Assembly (NCBI GenBank): GCA_944341075.1
Contig: CALVLV010000005.1
Coordinates: 27,751 to 91,750, forward strand
DNA from: an uncultured Clostridia bacterium
Lineage (GTDB): Bacteria; Bacillota; Clostridia; Christensenellales; Borkfalkiaceae
Direction of reading: 5' to 3'
DNA: 64,000 nucleotides
Shown: in pieces, positions 56,737-64,000 of the stretch
How positions within the stretch are numbered: the first letter of the stretch is position 1
How the letters are laid out: the number at the start of each line of letters is the position of its first letter
The notes under the pieces: generated by a model
What the model saw: only the letters and a program-made list of their open reading frames with translations
What the model was told of the DNA's origin: nothing
The model's database searches: none
Program-made: the position numbers and the translations under genes

Positions 56737-57696
56737 GTGGATAAGCTAATAGACTATTGTATGCAGCTGAACTTTCTTCCGCCCGATATGTTGTCTGCGG
56801 TCAGAAATCTGAATATCAACTTCCTCACCGAATTGCGGCTCAGAAAGGGACAGCCTGTCATGGCCGAATACGGTGGCGAATATAAATATCTGTGCCCGGG
56901 AGGCGTTACGGACAGGCACGAGAGCGCCATCCGCTGCGCAGACGTAGTCCCCGTGCTCAACGCGGCCATGGGAGGCTGCGTATACAGCTTCGCAGAGCAA
57001 CTTAAAAACGGTTTTATAACTGTTTCCGGCGGCGTGCGCATAGGCATAGCCGGCGAGTATGTGACCGAGCACGGACAGGTTAAAACAATTGCGCGCGCCA
57101 CTTCGCTCAATATACGCATACCGCATGATGCGGAGGGCTGTTCAGATTATCTCTTCGGCTGTCTGATGCGCGGCAAAGTAGTCAGCGCACTGCTGTATTC
57201 AAAGCCGGGGCTGGGGAAAACTACACTGTTGCGCGACATAGCCCGCAACATATCGAGGCGTTTCCGTCTGAACGTGCTCGTGCTGGATACGCGCAACGAG
57301 CTGGGCGGAAACGGCGAATACGGCCTGGGAGAGACGTGCGACGTGGTGAATAGTTGCGATAAACTCGGCGCCCTGGGAAGCGCCGTGCGCGCAATGAAGC
57401 CCGATGTTATCATCACCGACGAGTTGTACGGTGACGACGACATCGCAGCCGTCCGTTTTGCGCGCGACTGCGGCATTGAAGTGATAGCCTCTTCACATGT
57501 GTGCGAACATTCCGTTCTTGCGGCTCTGCCGTTCGATTATTATATAAAGCTGAACGGCATAGGGCTTATTCCTGACATCTATGATAAAAATTTTGATCCT
57601 GTTTGCAATAATAGCCCTGACTACGTTTGCGGGCGTACTGCTTTCGGCGGAAAAAAAGAAGAGGGCGGCGGTGTTCGCCGAGCTGTACGAATATAA
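56737..57696 (+). CDS. spoIIIAA: Stage III sporulation protein AA (ATPase)
   Basis: Cytoplasmic ATPase of the mother-cell channel complex needed for late forespore gene expression. P-loop SKPGLGKTTLLRDIAR near residue 157; LDTRNELGG and DVIITDELYG follow, as in secretion ATPases. I place the start at GTG 56737, after the terminator; ATG 56761 and ATG 56698 are alternatives, none with a good ribosome site. The last 38 residues after IYDKNF overlap spoIIIAB in another frame (116 bases) and look like an extension past the usual end. The operon is normally read by sigma-E; I could not identify its boxes with confidence. Confidence 0.93.
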   Translation: MDKLIDYCMQLNFLPPDMLSAVRNLNINFLTELRLRKGQPVMAEYGGEYKYLCPGGVTDRHESAIRCADVVPVLNAAMGGCVYSFAEQLKNGFITVSGGVRIGIAGEYVTEHGQVKTIARATSLNIRIPHDAEGCSDYLFGCLMRGKVVSALLYSKPGLGKTTLLRDIARNISRRFRLNVLVLDTRNELGGNGEYGLGETCDVVNSCDKLGALGSAVRAMKPDVIITDELYGDDDIAAVRFARDCGIEVIASSHVCEHSVLAALPFDYYIKLNGIGLIPDIYDKNFDPVCNNSPDYVCGRTAFGGKKEEGGGVRRAVRI

Positions 57697-58006
57697 CGAA
57701 GTGCTTATACTCAACTTCAAGTTCGGCATGGAAGACATGAAAAAACTGGCGGCGCCCTTCCCGCATGTAAAGAGCGCGCTCGAAGGAAAACATGTTTTAG
57801 GCGGAGCAGACGGTGAATTTATTGCCGCATACTGCAAGAATTTGGGCTCTACGGACGCAGCGTCGCAGATAGACTACCTCAACGAGCGCAAGGCGTATAT
57901 AAAAAAGCACAAAGATGAAAGTTTTTCCGATTACCGCAAATACAGCTCGCTGTACGTGAAAATATTTTTTCTGCTCGGCGTGCTCATTGCCGTTTTGCTT
58001 GCATGA
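57581..58006 (+). CDS. spoIIIAB: Stage III sporulation protein AB
   Basis: 141 residues with an N-terminal hydrophobic helix (ILILFAIIALTTFAGVLL) and a C-terminal one (IFFLLGVLIAVLLA). The middle is mostly helical and charged; it has the LELYEYNEVL-like segment typical of the family. It resembles GspF-type secretion proteins. It begins inside the end of spoIIIAA in a different frame and overlaps spoIIIAC by 4 bases. A run of seven A residues at 57651-57657 lies in the overlap. Confidence 0.92.
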   Translation: MIKILILFAIIALTTFAGVLLSAEKKKRAAVFAELYEYNEVLILNFKFGMEDMKKLAAPFPHVKSALEGKHVLGGADGEFIAAYCKNLGSTDAASQIDYLNERKAYIKKHKDESFSDYRKYSSLYVKIFFLLGVLIAVLLA

Positions 58007-58203
58007 TGGATATAAGTATAATCTTTAAAATTGCCGCAGTCGGCATAATAGTAACGATAATCTGTCAGGTGCTGAAAAAATCTGACCGCGACGACATTGC
58101 CACAATAGTCAGTCTTGTGGGACTTATAATTGTCCTTGCCGCCGTAATTTCAATGATCTCAGACCTGTTCGGGCAGGTGCGTGAACTTTTCGATATGTTC
58201 TGA
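58003..58203 (+). CDS. spoIIIAC: Stage III sporulation protein AC
   Basis: 66-residue membrane protein with two hydrophobic helices (IIFKIAAVGIIVTIICQVL and IVSLVGLIIVLAAVISMI) and a short KKSDRDD loop, the usual SpoIIIAC pattern. Overlaps AB by 4 bases and AD by one base. Confidence 0.93.
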   Translation: MMDISIIFKIAAVGIIVTIICQVLKKSDRDDIATIVSLVGLIIVLAAVISMISDLFGQVRELFDMF

Positions 58204-58595
58204 TGGTTATAATCAAGCTATGCGTCATCGCCGCGATCACAGCGGTGTGCGCCCTCGTTTTAAAATCGCATAAATCAGAGCTTGTTCCGCTGTGCCTTGC
58301 CGCGGGCGGCATACTTATGGTGCTCACCGCATTCGATTATGTTGCCGAAAGTGTGCAGCTTTTAAAAGAATTTTCGCAGTCTTCAGGAATAAGCAGCAGC
58401 GCAATGCGCGCCATATTCAAAATAATAGGCATAGGTTACATAGTGGAACTTACTGCTGCCTCGGTCAAAGATCTCGGATTCGAAAGCGTGGCGGACAAGC
58501 TGATCATGTGCGGAAGAATAGTAATCTTCCTTGTTTCCGTTCCCATACTGCGCAGCCTTTATGACGTGATCATTTCGCTGATAGGTCTTGTATGA
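58203..58595 (+). CDS. spoIIIAD: Stage III sporulation protein AD
   Basis: 130-residue membrane protein related to AC, with four hydrophobic segments. The block ELTAASVKDLGFESVADKL is typical of the family. It shares the ATG-stop junctions with AC and AE (one- and four-base overlaps), so translation is coupled. Confidence 0.93.
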   Translation: MVIIKLCVIAAITAVCALVLKSHKSELVPLCLAAGGILMVLTAFDYVAESVQLLKEFSQSSGISSSAMRAIFKIIGIGYIVELTAASVKDLGFESVADKLIMCGRIVIFLVSVPILRSLYDVIISLIGLV

Positions 58596-59860
58596 ATATT
58601 GTAAAACGCAATGTATTCTGCGGAAATGCCGCAAAGCGCGTCGGTGTCTGCGCCGCGGTAAAAAAAAGACGCTTCAAAAAGCGATATATTATTCTTGCCG
58701 CCGTCTTGCTGCTGCTTGTATTTACGGCGTTCTTTCCTTCCATAGTCGTCAGCGCCGAGGGGACGGACAGGCAGGAGGAACTCAACCAGAATATCGAACA
58801 GATACTCGGCGGGCTGGATCTTTCGGGGCTTCAGCAGTATCTGGACGAAAATTCAGACAGCTATCTGTTCAATTTCGGGGACAATGCAAAGCAAATAATT
58901 ACTTACCTTATAAGCGGCAACGCCGGCACCGATTACGGAAGCTATATAAACGAGATACTTTCGGTAATTTTTTCAGATGTGATAAGCCTGTTGCCCGCCT
59001 TTGCCGAGGTGGTCGCCATAGCCCTTTTGTGTGCCGTCTTTTCCTGTGCCGAGGGGAACATTCTCGGCAAATCCACCTCGCGCGTGGTAAAACTTGCCTG
59101 CTATTCGCTTATAGTGGTCATAATTTCGTCGGCCCTTGCGGGGGTGGCTGAGGAGTGCATCTCGTGCGTGGCAGCCCTGCAGAAGCAGATGGAGATAATA
59201 ACGCCCATACTTGTCACGCTCACCGTTCTTACGGGAGGAACGGGGTCGGCGGCTATATATCAGCCTTCGGCAGTATTCCTGTCGGGTGGTGCCGTTCAGA
59301 TGGTAAGCGGCTTTGTTTTTCCTGCGGCAATAGCGGCGGCAGTGCTGGGGTTTATGTCAAAAATAAACCCTCAAATATCTTTTTCCGGAATGGCGGCGCT
59401 GCTCAAGAGCCTGATAAAGTGGGTGCTCGGAATAACCGCAACTGTGTTCAGTGTGTTCCTCACCGTGCAGAGTTCGGCCACATCGCTTTTTGACGGGGTG
59501 CTTTTCAAGGCTACAAAGTACATAATAGGCAACTCTGTTCCCATTGTGGGCGGGTTTCTGTCGGGCGGGTTCGATCTGCTCACCGCGGCGGGGCTGCTGG
59601 TAAAAAATTCGGTGGGCCTTTGCGGACTAATAATGCTTATTCTGCAGGTCGCCTCGCCGCTGATACTTTTGATAGCCTTTTCGCTCTTGCTCAAAGTGGC
59701 GGGAGCGGTGGTGCAGGCGGCGGGCGAAAACGACATGTATTCGCTCTTTTCAGACCTCTCGTCCGACGTAGGCTGTTTTACGGCGGGACTTTTAACGGTA
59801 ACTTTTATGTATTGGTTGATAATAATGCTTATAATAAATTCGGCCAACAGTTTTATATGA
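58592..59860 (+). CDS. spoIIIAE: Stage III sporulation protein AE
   Basis: 422-residue protein. An N-terminal basic stretch is followed by a hydrophobic segment ending in SAEG (about residues 30-55), which looks like a signal peptide. Seven or so further hydrophobic helices fill the rest. GTGSAAIYQPSAVFLSGG and the SATSLFDGVLFKATKY segment are conserved. It forms the membrane core of the channel. Overlaps AD by 4 bases and AF by 4 bases. Confidence 0.93.
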   Translation: MNIVKRNVFCGNAAKRVGVCAAVKKRRFKKRYIILAAVLLLLVFTAFFPSIVVSAEGTDRQEELNQNIEQILGGLDLSGLQQYLDENSDSYLFNFGDNAKQIITYLISGNAGTDYGSYINEILSVIFSDVISLLPAFAEVVAIALLCAVFSCAEGNILGKSTSRVVKLACYSLIVVIISSALAGVAEECISCVAALQKQMEIITPILVTLTVLTGGTGSAAIYQPSAVFLSGGAVQMVSGFVFPAAIAAAVLGFMSKINPQISFSGMAALLKSLIKWVLGITATVFSVFLTVQSSATSLFDGVLFKATKYIIGNSVPIVGGFLSGGFDLLTAAGLLVKNSVGLCGLIMLILQVASPLILLIAFSLLLKVAGAVVQAAGENDMYSLFSDLSSDVGCFTAGLLTVTFMYWLIIMLIINSANSFI

Positions 59861-60297
59861 CAGCTTATCTTGTAACTGCGTGCGGCGCCGTATTCCTTTC
59901 GGTAGTGGTGTCGTTCATCATACCGCAGGGAAAACTTTCAAAAACCATAACGTTTGTCATGCGCATAGTGTGCATAGGCATACTCATTTCGCCGCTCGTA
60001 AAAATATTTACCGTTCCCGATACGGGCGAAGGCGAGGGCGCCGACTATGATTTCATCTGTGAGCAGTATTCCCTTAACCAGAGCGCCGCATTGGAGGATT
60101 GTATAGCCGAAAAGTTCGGGGCGCAGTCTGAATGTACGGTGAATATCGTTTATGGCGAAGAGGGGTTTTATGCCGAAAGCGTCGAAGTTTGTCTTATAGG
60201 CTCATACGACAATTTAACGCAAAAAATTTACGAATATTTGGAAGAGGCGGACTATATAAATATAACTGTATATGAAACGGGTGAGCGAGTGGCTTAA
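59857..60297 (+). CDS. spoIIIAF: Stage III sporulation protein AF
   Basis: 146 residues: two N-terminal membrane helices (LVTACGAVFLSVVVSFII, FVMRIVCIGILISPLVKIF) and a soluble domain facing the intermembrane space with the ring-building-motif pattern. ATG at 59857 in the ATGA overlap with AE. Its end overlaps spoIIIAG by 26 bases. Confidence 0.92.
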   Translation: MTAYLVTACGAVFLSVVVSFIIPQGKLSKTITFVMRIVCIGILISPLVKIFTVPDTGEGEGADYDFICEQYSLNQSAALEDCIAEKFGAQSECTVNIVYGEEGFYAESVEVCLIGSYDNLTQKIYEYLEEADYINITVYETGERVA

Positions 60298-60616
60298 AGA
60301 GCAGAAAAAGCTTATAATCGTGGCAGTGCTTATAGTCGCGCTTATAATAATAGTCTTTCTGTTTTTCGGCGGGGAAAACAGTTCTTCGGCTGGAACGGCA
60401 AAGACGGCCGAAGAACTGAGGCTTACCGCCCTGCTGGAAAGGATGGACGGCGTGGGGGACGCCGACGTTATGATCACCGAGGATGAAGGCGGCATTGCAG
60501 GCGTTGTAGTCGTGTGCGACGGTGCAGATCGCATTATGGTCAGAAACGATATATTGAACGCCGTTTCAACGGCGCTTAATATAAATAAAAACATTATTGC
60601 CATATATTCAATGTAA
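60272..60616 (+). CDS. spoIIIAG: Stage III sporulation protein AG
   Basis: 114 residues: one membrane helix (IIVAVLIVALIIIVFLFF) and a soluble ring-forming domain including VGDADVMITEDEGGIAGVVVV. Shorter than the Bacillus protein (about 229), because the beta-rich insert is mostly missing, so the ring may be smaller or differ in shape. Confidence 0.9.
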   Translation: MKRVSEWLKEQKKLIIVAVLIVALIIIVFLFFGGENSSSAGTAKTAEELRLTALLERMDGVGDADVMITEDEGGIAGVVVVCDGADRIMVRNDILNAVSTALNINKNIIAIYSM

Positions 60617-60626
60617 GGAGAATTTT

Positions 60627-61112
60627 ATGTCAAAGAAAAAGAAGATCATCGTAATGTCATCGCTCGTTTTCCTGCTGGCGCTTACGGCAGTACTGAACGT
60701 GTTGCTTGCGCAGAATACATCTGCAAACAGCGGCGATGCAGTCACAACGGCAAACTATTTTGCCACGTACCGTTCCGAGCGCACGGCTACGCGCAGCGAG
60801 GAGCTTCTGCAGCTCGACAGCATAATCGAATTGTACGACGAAAGCAGCGAAGAGTATGCCGAAGCTGTTGCAATGAAGATGGATATAGTAACCGTAATGG
60901 AGCAGGAACTTCAGCTTGAGACCATGATAAAATCGCTCGGCTTTTCAGACGCGGTGGTTTCCATAGGCGTGGATTCGGAAAACGTCAACGTATTCATAAA
61001 TTCGCAGGAACTTGACATGGATACCGCCCTGTCTATCTATGACATGCTGCTCAGCGATGCCGAAGTTGCGGCCGAAAATATAACAATTATGCCCGTTTAT
61101 TCGGAAATTTAA
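60627..61112 (+). CDS. spoIIIAH: Stage III sporulation protein AH
   Basis: 161 residues: N-terminal membrane helix (VMSSLVFLLALTAVLNVLL), a Glu-rich helical segment, then a YscJ/FliF-like domain (FSDAVVSIGVDSENVNVFI). It binds forespore SpoIIQ across the septum in Bacillus. Strong ribosome site aaggaga, 10 bases after AG. Last gene of the operon. Confidence 0.93.
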   Translation: MSKKKKIIVMSSLVFLLALTAVLNVLLAQNTSANSGDAVTTANYFATYRSERTATRSEELLQLDSIIELYDESSEEYAEAVAMKMDIVTVMEQELQLETMIKSLGFSDAVVSIGVDSENVNVFINSQELDMDTALSIYDMLLSDAEVAAENITIMPVYSEI

Positions 61113-61122
61113 CGCAAGCCTG

Positions 61123-61151
61123 TTGCAAAAGCCGTACAGTTGTGTTATAAT
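61123..61151 (+). promoter_or_regulatory. Promoter of the asp23 gene
   Basis: TTGCAA, 17 bases, TATAAT, 23 bases before the ATG, so the block starting with asp23 does not depend on the sporulation operon. Confidence 0.75.
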
Positions 61152-61174
61152 CTTTACATAGGAGAAGAAAAATC

Positions 61175-61507
61175 ATGGCACATCTCAGGCACGATCCCTC
61201 ATCTACCCAGAACGGCAAGATAACTTACGATTCAGGCATAGTCAACGGAATCGTTGAACTTGCCATCAACGAGGTCGACGGGGTAACGCTGTTAAATACG
61301 AAAAACAGGGGCGTAAAGCTCGAGTTTGAAAAAAACGGTATTGTTGCGGATATAAGCGTTAAGGTGAGCTACGGCTATAACGTCGCCTCGCTCGCATTCC
61401 GTATCCAGCAGTCTATAAAACACAACGTGGAATCCATGACGAAGTTCAAAGTGGATAAAATCAACGTGCACGTTCAGGACGTTGACTTTCCCGATAACTT
61501 AGTTTAA
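61175..61507 (+). CDS. Asp23/Gls24 family envelope stress protein
   Basis: 110-residue soluble protein of the DUF322 family. It begins with the typical GKITYDSGIVNGIVELAINEVDGV pattern and contains VKVSYGYNVASLAFRIQQSI. Asp23 is membrane-associated through partners in Staphylococcus. The usual place in Clostridia is directly before nusB, as here. Good ribosome site aggagaag. Confidence 0.94.
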   Translation: MAHLRHDPSSTQNGKITYDSGIVNGIVELAINEVDGVTLLNTKNRGVKLEFEKNGIVADISVKVSYGYNVASLAFRIQQSIKHNVESMTKFKVDKINVHVQDVDFPDNLV

Positions 61508-61514
61508 ACTTTGC

Positions 61515-61556
61515 AATATTCCCTTTGTATACTTTTTGGCAAAGGGAATATTTTAC
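61515..61556 (+). terminator. Terminator-like hairpin between asp23 and nusB
   Basis: Thirteen-base perfect stem aatattccctttg / caaagggaatatt with a 12-base loop and an interrupted T-rich tail (TTTACTATTTTG). nusB starts 14 bases later, so read-through probably occurs. Confidence 0.75.
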
Positions 61557-61569
61557 TATTTTGACGAGT

Positions 61570-61974
61570 ATGAGAACAAAGGCAAGAGAAACACTTTTTA
61601 AAATATTATTTTCGTCGCAGTTCGTAAAGCCGATAGACCGTAGCTTCCGCACGGGCATGTATAAAGCCGGCGAGCTTAACGAGGACGACGTTAAATACTG
61701 CGATAAGTTGCTCGCCCTTGTGGAAGAGCATGCAGGCGATATAACCGCCGTTATAGACAAAAAGTCTGTCGCGTTCCCCGAAGCAAGGCTGTTCCCCGCA
61801 GACAGAAGCATACTTTTTATAGCCGTCGCCGAAATACTCTATTGCGACGACGTGCCCGATAAGGTTGCGGCAAGCGAGGCGGCAAATCTGGCGGCGCGCT
61901 ATTCTTCGGAAAAGTCGGCGCAGTTTGTAAGCGGCATACTTTCTTCGGTGATAGCCGATAAAGGGGCCGTATAA
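61570..61974 (+). CDS. nusB: Transcription antitermination factor NusB
   Basis: RNA-binding helical protein that works with NusE (S10) on ribosomal RNA transcripts. It has 134 residues. RTKARETLFKILFS opens it, with the conserved helix ADRSILFIAVAEILYCDDVPDKVAASEAANLA toward the end. ATG 61570 without a clear ribosome site. The loop of about 20 residues after LFSS is shorter than in E. coli. Confidence 0.92.
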   Translation: MRTKARETLFKILFSSQFVKPIDRSFRTGMYKAGELNEDDVKYCDKLLALVEEHAGDITAVIDKKSVAFPEARLFPADRSILFIAVAEILYCDDVPDKVAASEAANLAARYSSEKSAQFVSGILSSVIADKGAV

Positions 61975-62026
61975 GGTTCAGGGCAATATTCCGCATTTGC
62001 GGCATGAAGGCCACAGGGAGGTAATA

Positions 62027-62872
62027 ATGTACAAGCTTATAGACGGAAAAAAACTTGCGCATAAGATGCGCGCGGCGATCAAAGAGGATATCGAAGGATA
62101 TAAAGCCGCCTCCGGCAAAGAGATAGGCCTTGCCGTGGTGCTTGTGGGCGAAGATCCCGCGTCGCAGGTATATGTGCGCAACAAGATAAAGGCGTGCGAA
62201 GAGGTGGGCATAAAGTCATATGCGTATTACCTCGACGAAAATACCGCGCAGGCAAGGGTGGAAGAGCTTATAAAGAGCCTCTCTGTTGACGGTAAGATAA
62301 ACGGCATACTTGTGCAGCTGCCCCTTCCTTCTCACCTCGACAGTAAAAAAATACTCGAACTGATACCTTTTTCAAAGGATGTTGACGGCTTTTCTGCCGA
62401 AAATATGGGCAGGCTGTGCATGAACGAGCCCTGCCTTGTGGCATGCACGCCCAACGGCGTGATGAAGATGTTTGAGAGCGAGGGCATAGAGCTTTCAGGC
62501 AAAAATGCCGTGGTCATAGGCCGCTCCAACATAGTCGGTAAGCCTATGGCAATGTTGCTTACCAACGCAAATGCCACGGTCACGCTCTGCCACAGCAGAA
62601 CGCGCGACTTAAAGGCAAAGTGCCTTGAGGCCGATATAGTCGTCGCGGCTATCGGCAAAGCAAAATTCATCACTGCCGACATGATAAAGCAAGGCGCCGT
62701 GGTCATAGACGTAGGCATGGACCGCGACGAAAACGGAAAGCTCTGCGGCGACGTTGACTTTGAAAGCGTCAAAGAAAAGTGCTCCTATATAACGCCCGTT
62801 CCCGGCGGCGTGGGGCCCATGACGATAACGATGCTTATGTACAATACATATCTTTCCGCTACGAGGAGCTGA
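62027..62872 (+). CDS. folD: Bifunctional methylenetetrahydrofolate dehydrogenase/cyclohydrolase
   Basis: Interconverts 5,10-methylene- and 10-formyl-tetrahydrofolate. It has 281 residues. The catalytic Lys/Tyr region is SQVYVRNKIKACEEVG; GILVQLPLP, VDGFSAENMG and GRSNIVGKPMAMLL follow. PVPGGVGPMTITML closes the NADP site. gggagg ribosome site. The genes xseA and xseB, which usually lie between folD and ispA, are missing; ispA starts 6 bases later. Confidence 0.96.
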   Translation: MYKLIDGKKLAHKMRAAIKEDIEGYKAASGKEIGLAVVLVGEDPASQVYVRNKIKACEEVGIKSYAYYLDENTAQARVEELIKSLSVDGKINGILVQLPLPSHLDSKKILELIPFSKDVDGFSAENMGRLCMNEPCLVACTPNGVMKMFESEGIELSGKNAVVIGRSNIVGKPMAMLLTNANATVTLCHSRTRDLKAKCLEADIVVAAIGKAKFITADMIKQGAVVIDVGMDRDENGKLCGDVDFESVKEKCSYITPVPGGVGPMTITMLMYNTYLSATRS

Positions 62873-62878
62873 TCTACA

Positions 62879-63757
62879 TTGTATTCATATAAAGAAAAAT
62901 ACGGCGAATATCTTTCCCGTATAGAAGCGCGACTGAAGAAATTTTATGAGGAGCTTGACTGCAAGCCCGACGTGCTGGACGAAAGTCTGAAATACAGCCT
63001 TAAAAGCGGCGGCAAGCGCATACGCCCCGTGCTTATGTATGCCGCGGCAGATCTGCTCGGTTTCGACGATGAGGCGCTCGACGACTACGCGCTCGCCCTT
63101 GAGCTCATTCACACATATTCGCTCATACACGACGACCTGCCCGAGATGGATAACGATGATTTCAGGCGGGGCAAGCCGGCAAACCATAAGGTTTTCGGCG
63201 CGGGGAATGCGGTGCTCGCGGGAGACGGCCTGCTGAATACTGCATATTATATCCTGCTTTCGCACTGCAACGACGGCAAGCATTGCGTAGACGCAGCTAA
63301 ATTTATGTGCGACTGCGCGGGCGTAAAGGGTATGATAGCCGGGCAGGCCGCGGATATATACTGTGCGGCAAATGCCGTAAAGGACGGCGATATGCTCGAC
63401 TTTATAGTAAAAAACAAGACGGGCAGGTTGCTTTCTGCCGCCGTAGCTACGCCGGCAATACTCTCGGGCGGCAGATATTTTGTCGAACTGAGGCAGTTCG
63501 GCGAAGACCTCGGAATGCTGTTCCAGCTTACAGACGACGTTCTTGACGAGCGCGGAAGGGAAGATACCCTTGGCAAGACGACCGGTAAAGACAGGGAAGA
63601 AAACAAACTTACGTATGTTACATTTTACGGGGTGGAACAGTGCCTTGTCTACGCCGATGTGCTCTCTTCAAAGTGCCTGGGCCTTCTTGAGGGGGTAGGC
63701 GGCGATACCCGCTTTTTGCGCGATATAGTCAGCTTTGTACGCTACCGCGAGAGCTGA
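62879..63757 (+). CDS. ispA: Farnesyl/geranyl diphosphate synthase (IspA type)
   Basis: Trans-prenyltransferase that builds C15 or C20 diphosphates from IPP and DMAPP. It has 292 residues. First Asp-rich motif DDLPEMDND near residue 84; second motif QLTDDVLDERG near 219; GGKRIRP for the diphosphate. The chain-length region before the first motif is LIHTYSLIHDD, as in short-chain enzymes. TTG start at 62879 after gaggagc. Directly followed by the RNA at 63803. Confidence 0.94.
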   Translation: MYSYKEKYGEYLSRIEARLKKFYEELDCKPDVLDESLKYSLKSGGKRIRPVLMYAAADLLGFDDEALDDYALALELIHTYSLIHDDLPEMDNDDFRRGKPANHKVFGAGNAVLAGDGLLNTAYYILLSHCNDGKHCVDAAKFMCDCAGVKGMIAGQAADIYCAANAVKDGDMLDFIVKNKTGRLLSAAVATPAILSGGRYFVELRQFGEDLGMLFQLTDDVLDERGREDTLGKTTGKDREENKLTYVTFYGVEQCLVYADVLSSKCLGLLEGVGGDTRFLRDIVSFVRYRES

Positions 63758-63767
63758 AAAATTTTAT

Positions 63768-63796
63768 TTGACATTTTTTCTGCCTTGTGCTAATAT
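63768..63796 (+). promoter_or_regulatory. Promoter of the structured RNA
   Basis: TTGACA, 17 bases, TAATAT (a TATAAT is also present at 20 bases). The start site would be near 63803. It begins 10 bases after the ispA stop. Confidence 0.75.
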
Positions 63797-63802
63797 AATA
63801 AA

Positions 63803-64000
63803 TGTAATATTGAGTGGCGCAGTATTCTAGTCAGGTGTTGCAGGCGCGAAGACGGGGGTAAAAGACCGTCGCAGGGCATATCTATGAAGTTTCTGGTATC
63901 TGCTTGCTTTGCCCAAAAGCGGGTGGGTGCTGGGAGTAAAGGTTTATGGGAACTGCATAACGGCATATGACAGCCAACCCATTTACCGCGGAGGCCGCAA
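63803..64000 (+). ncRNA. ole: Probable OLE RNA, 5' part (cut by the window edge)
   Basis: No reading frame fits here. The stretch is rich in complementary segments: gacgg 63851-63855 with ccgtc 63866-63870; gggt 63925-63928 and gctg 63929-63932 with accc 63977-63980 and cagc 63971-63974. It has its own strong promoter and follows ispA. OLE RNA, a large structured RNA of some Firmicutes, is known to lie in exactly this position, after nusB-folD-ispA and before a small membrane protein gene and dxs. The sequence itself is only partly remembered by me, so the call rests on structure and context. A different RNA, such as a riboswitch for dxs, is possible. Confidence 0.68.

Noticed and set aside
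56660-56740. Sigma-E promoter before spoIIIAA
   Set aside because: A GCATATC resembling the -35 box lies in the htpG terminator, but no matching -10 box is at the right distance.

Overview
The window is a 64 kb chromosomal segment of a Gram-positive, endospore-forming anaerobe of the Clostridia type. The reasons are the complete spoIIIA operon, the spoIIIE-like gene in the order FtsK/SpoIIIE-rimO-pgsA-cinA-recA-nadE-rny, the IspH-S1 fusion, the Asp23 protein, and the Firmicutes-type order spoIIIA-asp23-nusB-folD-ispA. Base composition is moderate (about half GC), genes are tightly packed with many ATGA/TAATG overlaps, and isoleucine is very often written ATA. The sequence alone does not allow a species name. 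I see no transposon, prophage or CRISPR array. No stretch longer than 300 bases lacks a gene; the larger gaps (about 8348-8567, 12548-12798, 14274-14503, 16820-17028, 28907-29116, 63758-64000) hold promoters, terminators, operators or an RNA gene.

Layout. 1-10184 (+): DNA translocase (5' end outside the window), RimO, PgsA, CinA, RecA, NAD synthetase, RNase Y. 10310-12547 (-): a PadR-type DNA-binding protein with a long acidic linker and four C-terminal membrane segments, followed by a flavodoxin. 12799-14273 (+): acyl-ACP thioesterase and a SprT/YgjP-like metallopeptidase. 14328-26617 (+): an arginine/carbamoyl-phosphate cluster argG-argC-argJ-argB-argD-argF-carA-carB with ArgR-type operators at its head and internal promoters; carB is fused in frame to a DapF-like domain whose first catalytic cysteine is missing. 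26617-28906 (+): cysteine desulfurase and ThiI for tRNA sulfur modification. 29117-31345 (-): class A penicillin-binding protein. 31428-39572 (+): miaB-mutS-mutL-miaA-ynbB. 39699-41630 (-): groES-groEL. 41776-46575 (+): comEB, cyclophilin, a small membrane protein, purB, a YitT-type protein and a band-7 protein. 46726-46800 (-): tRNA-Trp. 46872-49255 (+): proC, rnhA, a VTT-domain protein. 49371-54624 (+): HI0933-type flavoprotein, AroH-Cmk fusion, PlsC, IspH-S1 fusion. 54786-56648: HtpG. 56737-61112: spoIIIAA-AH. 61175-63757: asp23, nusB, folD, ispA. From about 63803 to the right edge: a structured RNA with its own promoter, most likely the 5' part of OLE RNA.

How the parts work together. Most of the window is core metabolism and information processing, arranged in co-transcribed blocks. 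The arg/car block makes citrulline and argininosuccinate from glutamate by the cyclic (ArgJ) route; argH is not present. The sulfur pair (desulfurase and ThiI) makes 4-thiouridine. The most unusual items are the CarB-DapF fusion with altered active site, the OLE-like RNA after ispA, the membrane-anchored PadR protein, the AroH-Cmk fusion and a CinA with a shortened, divergent first half.
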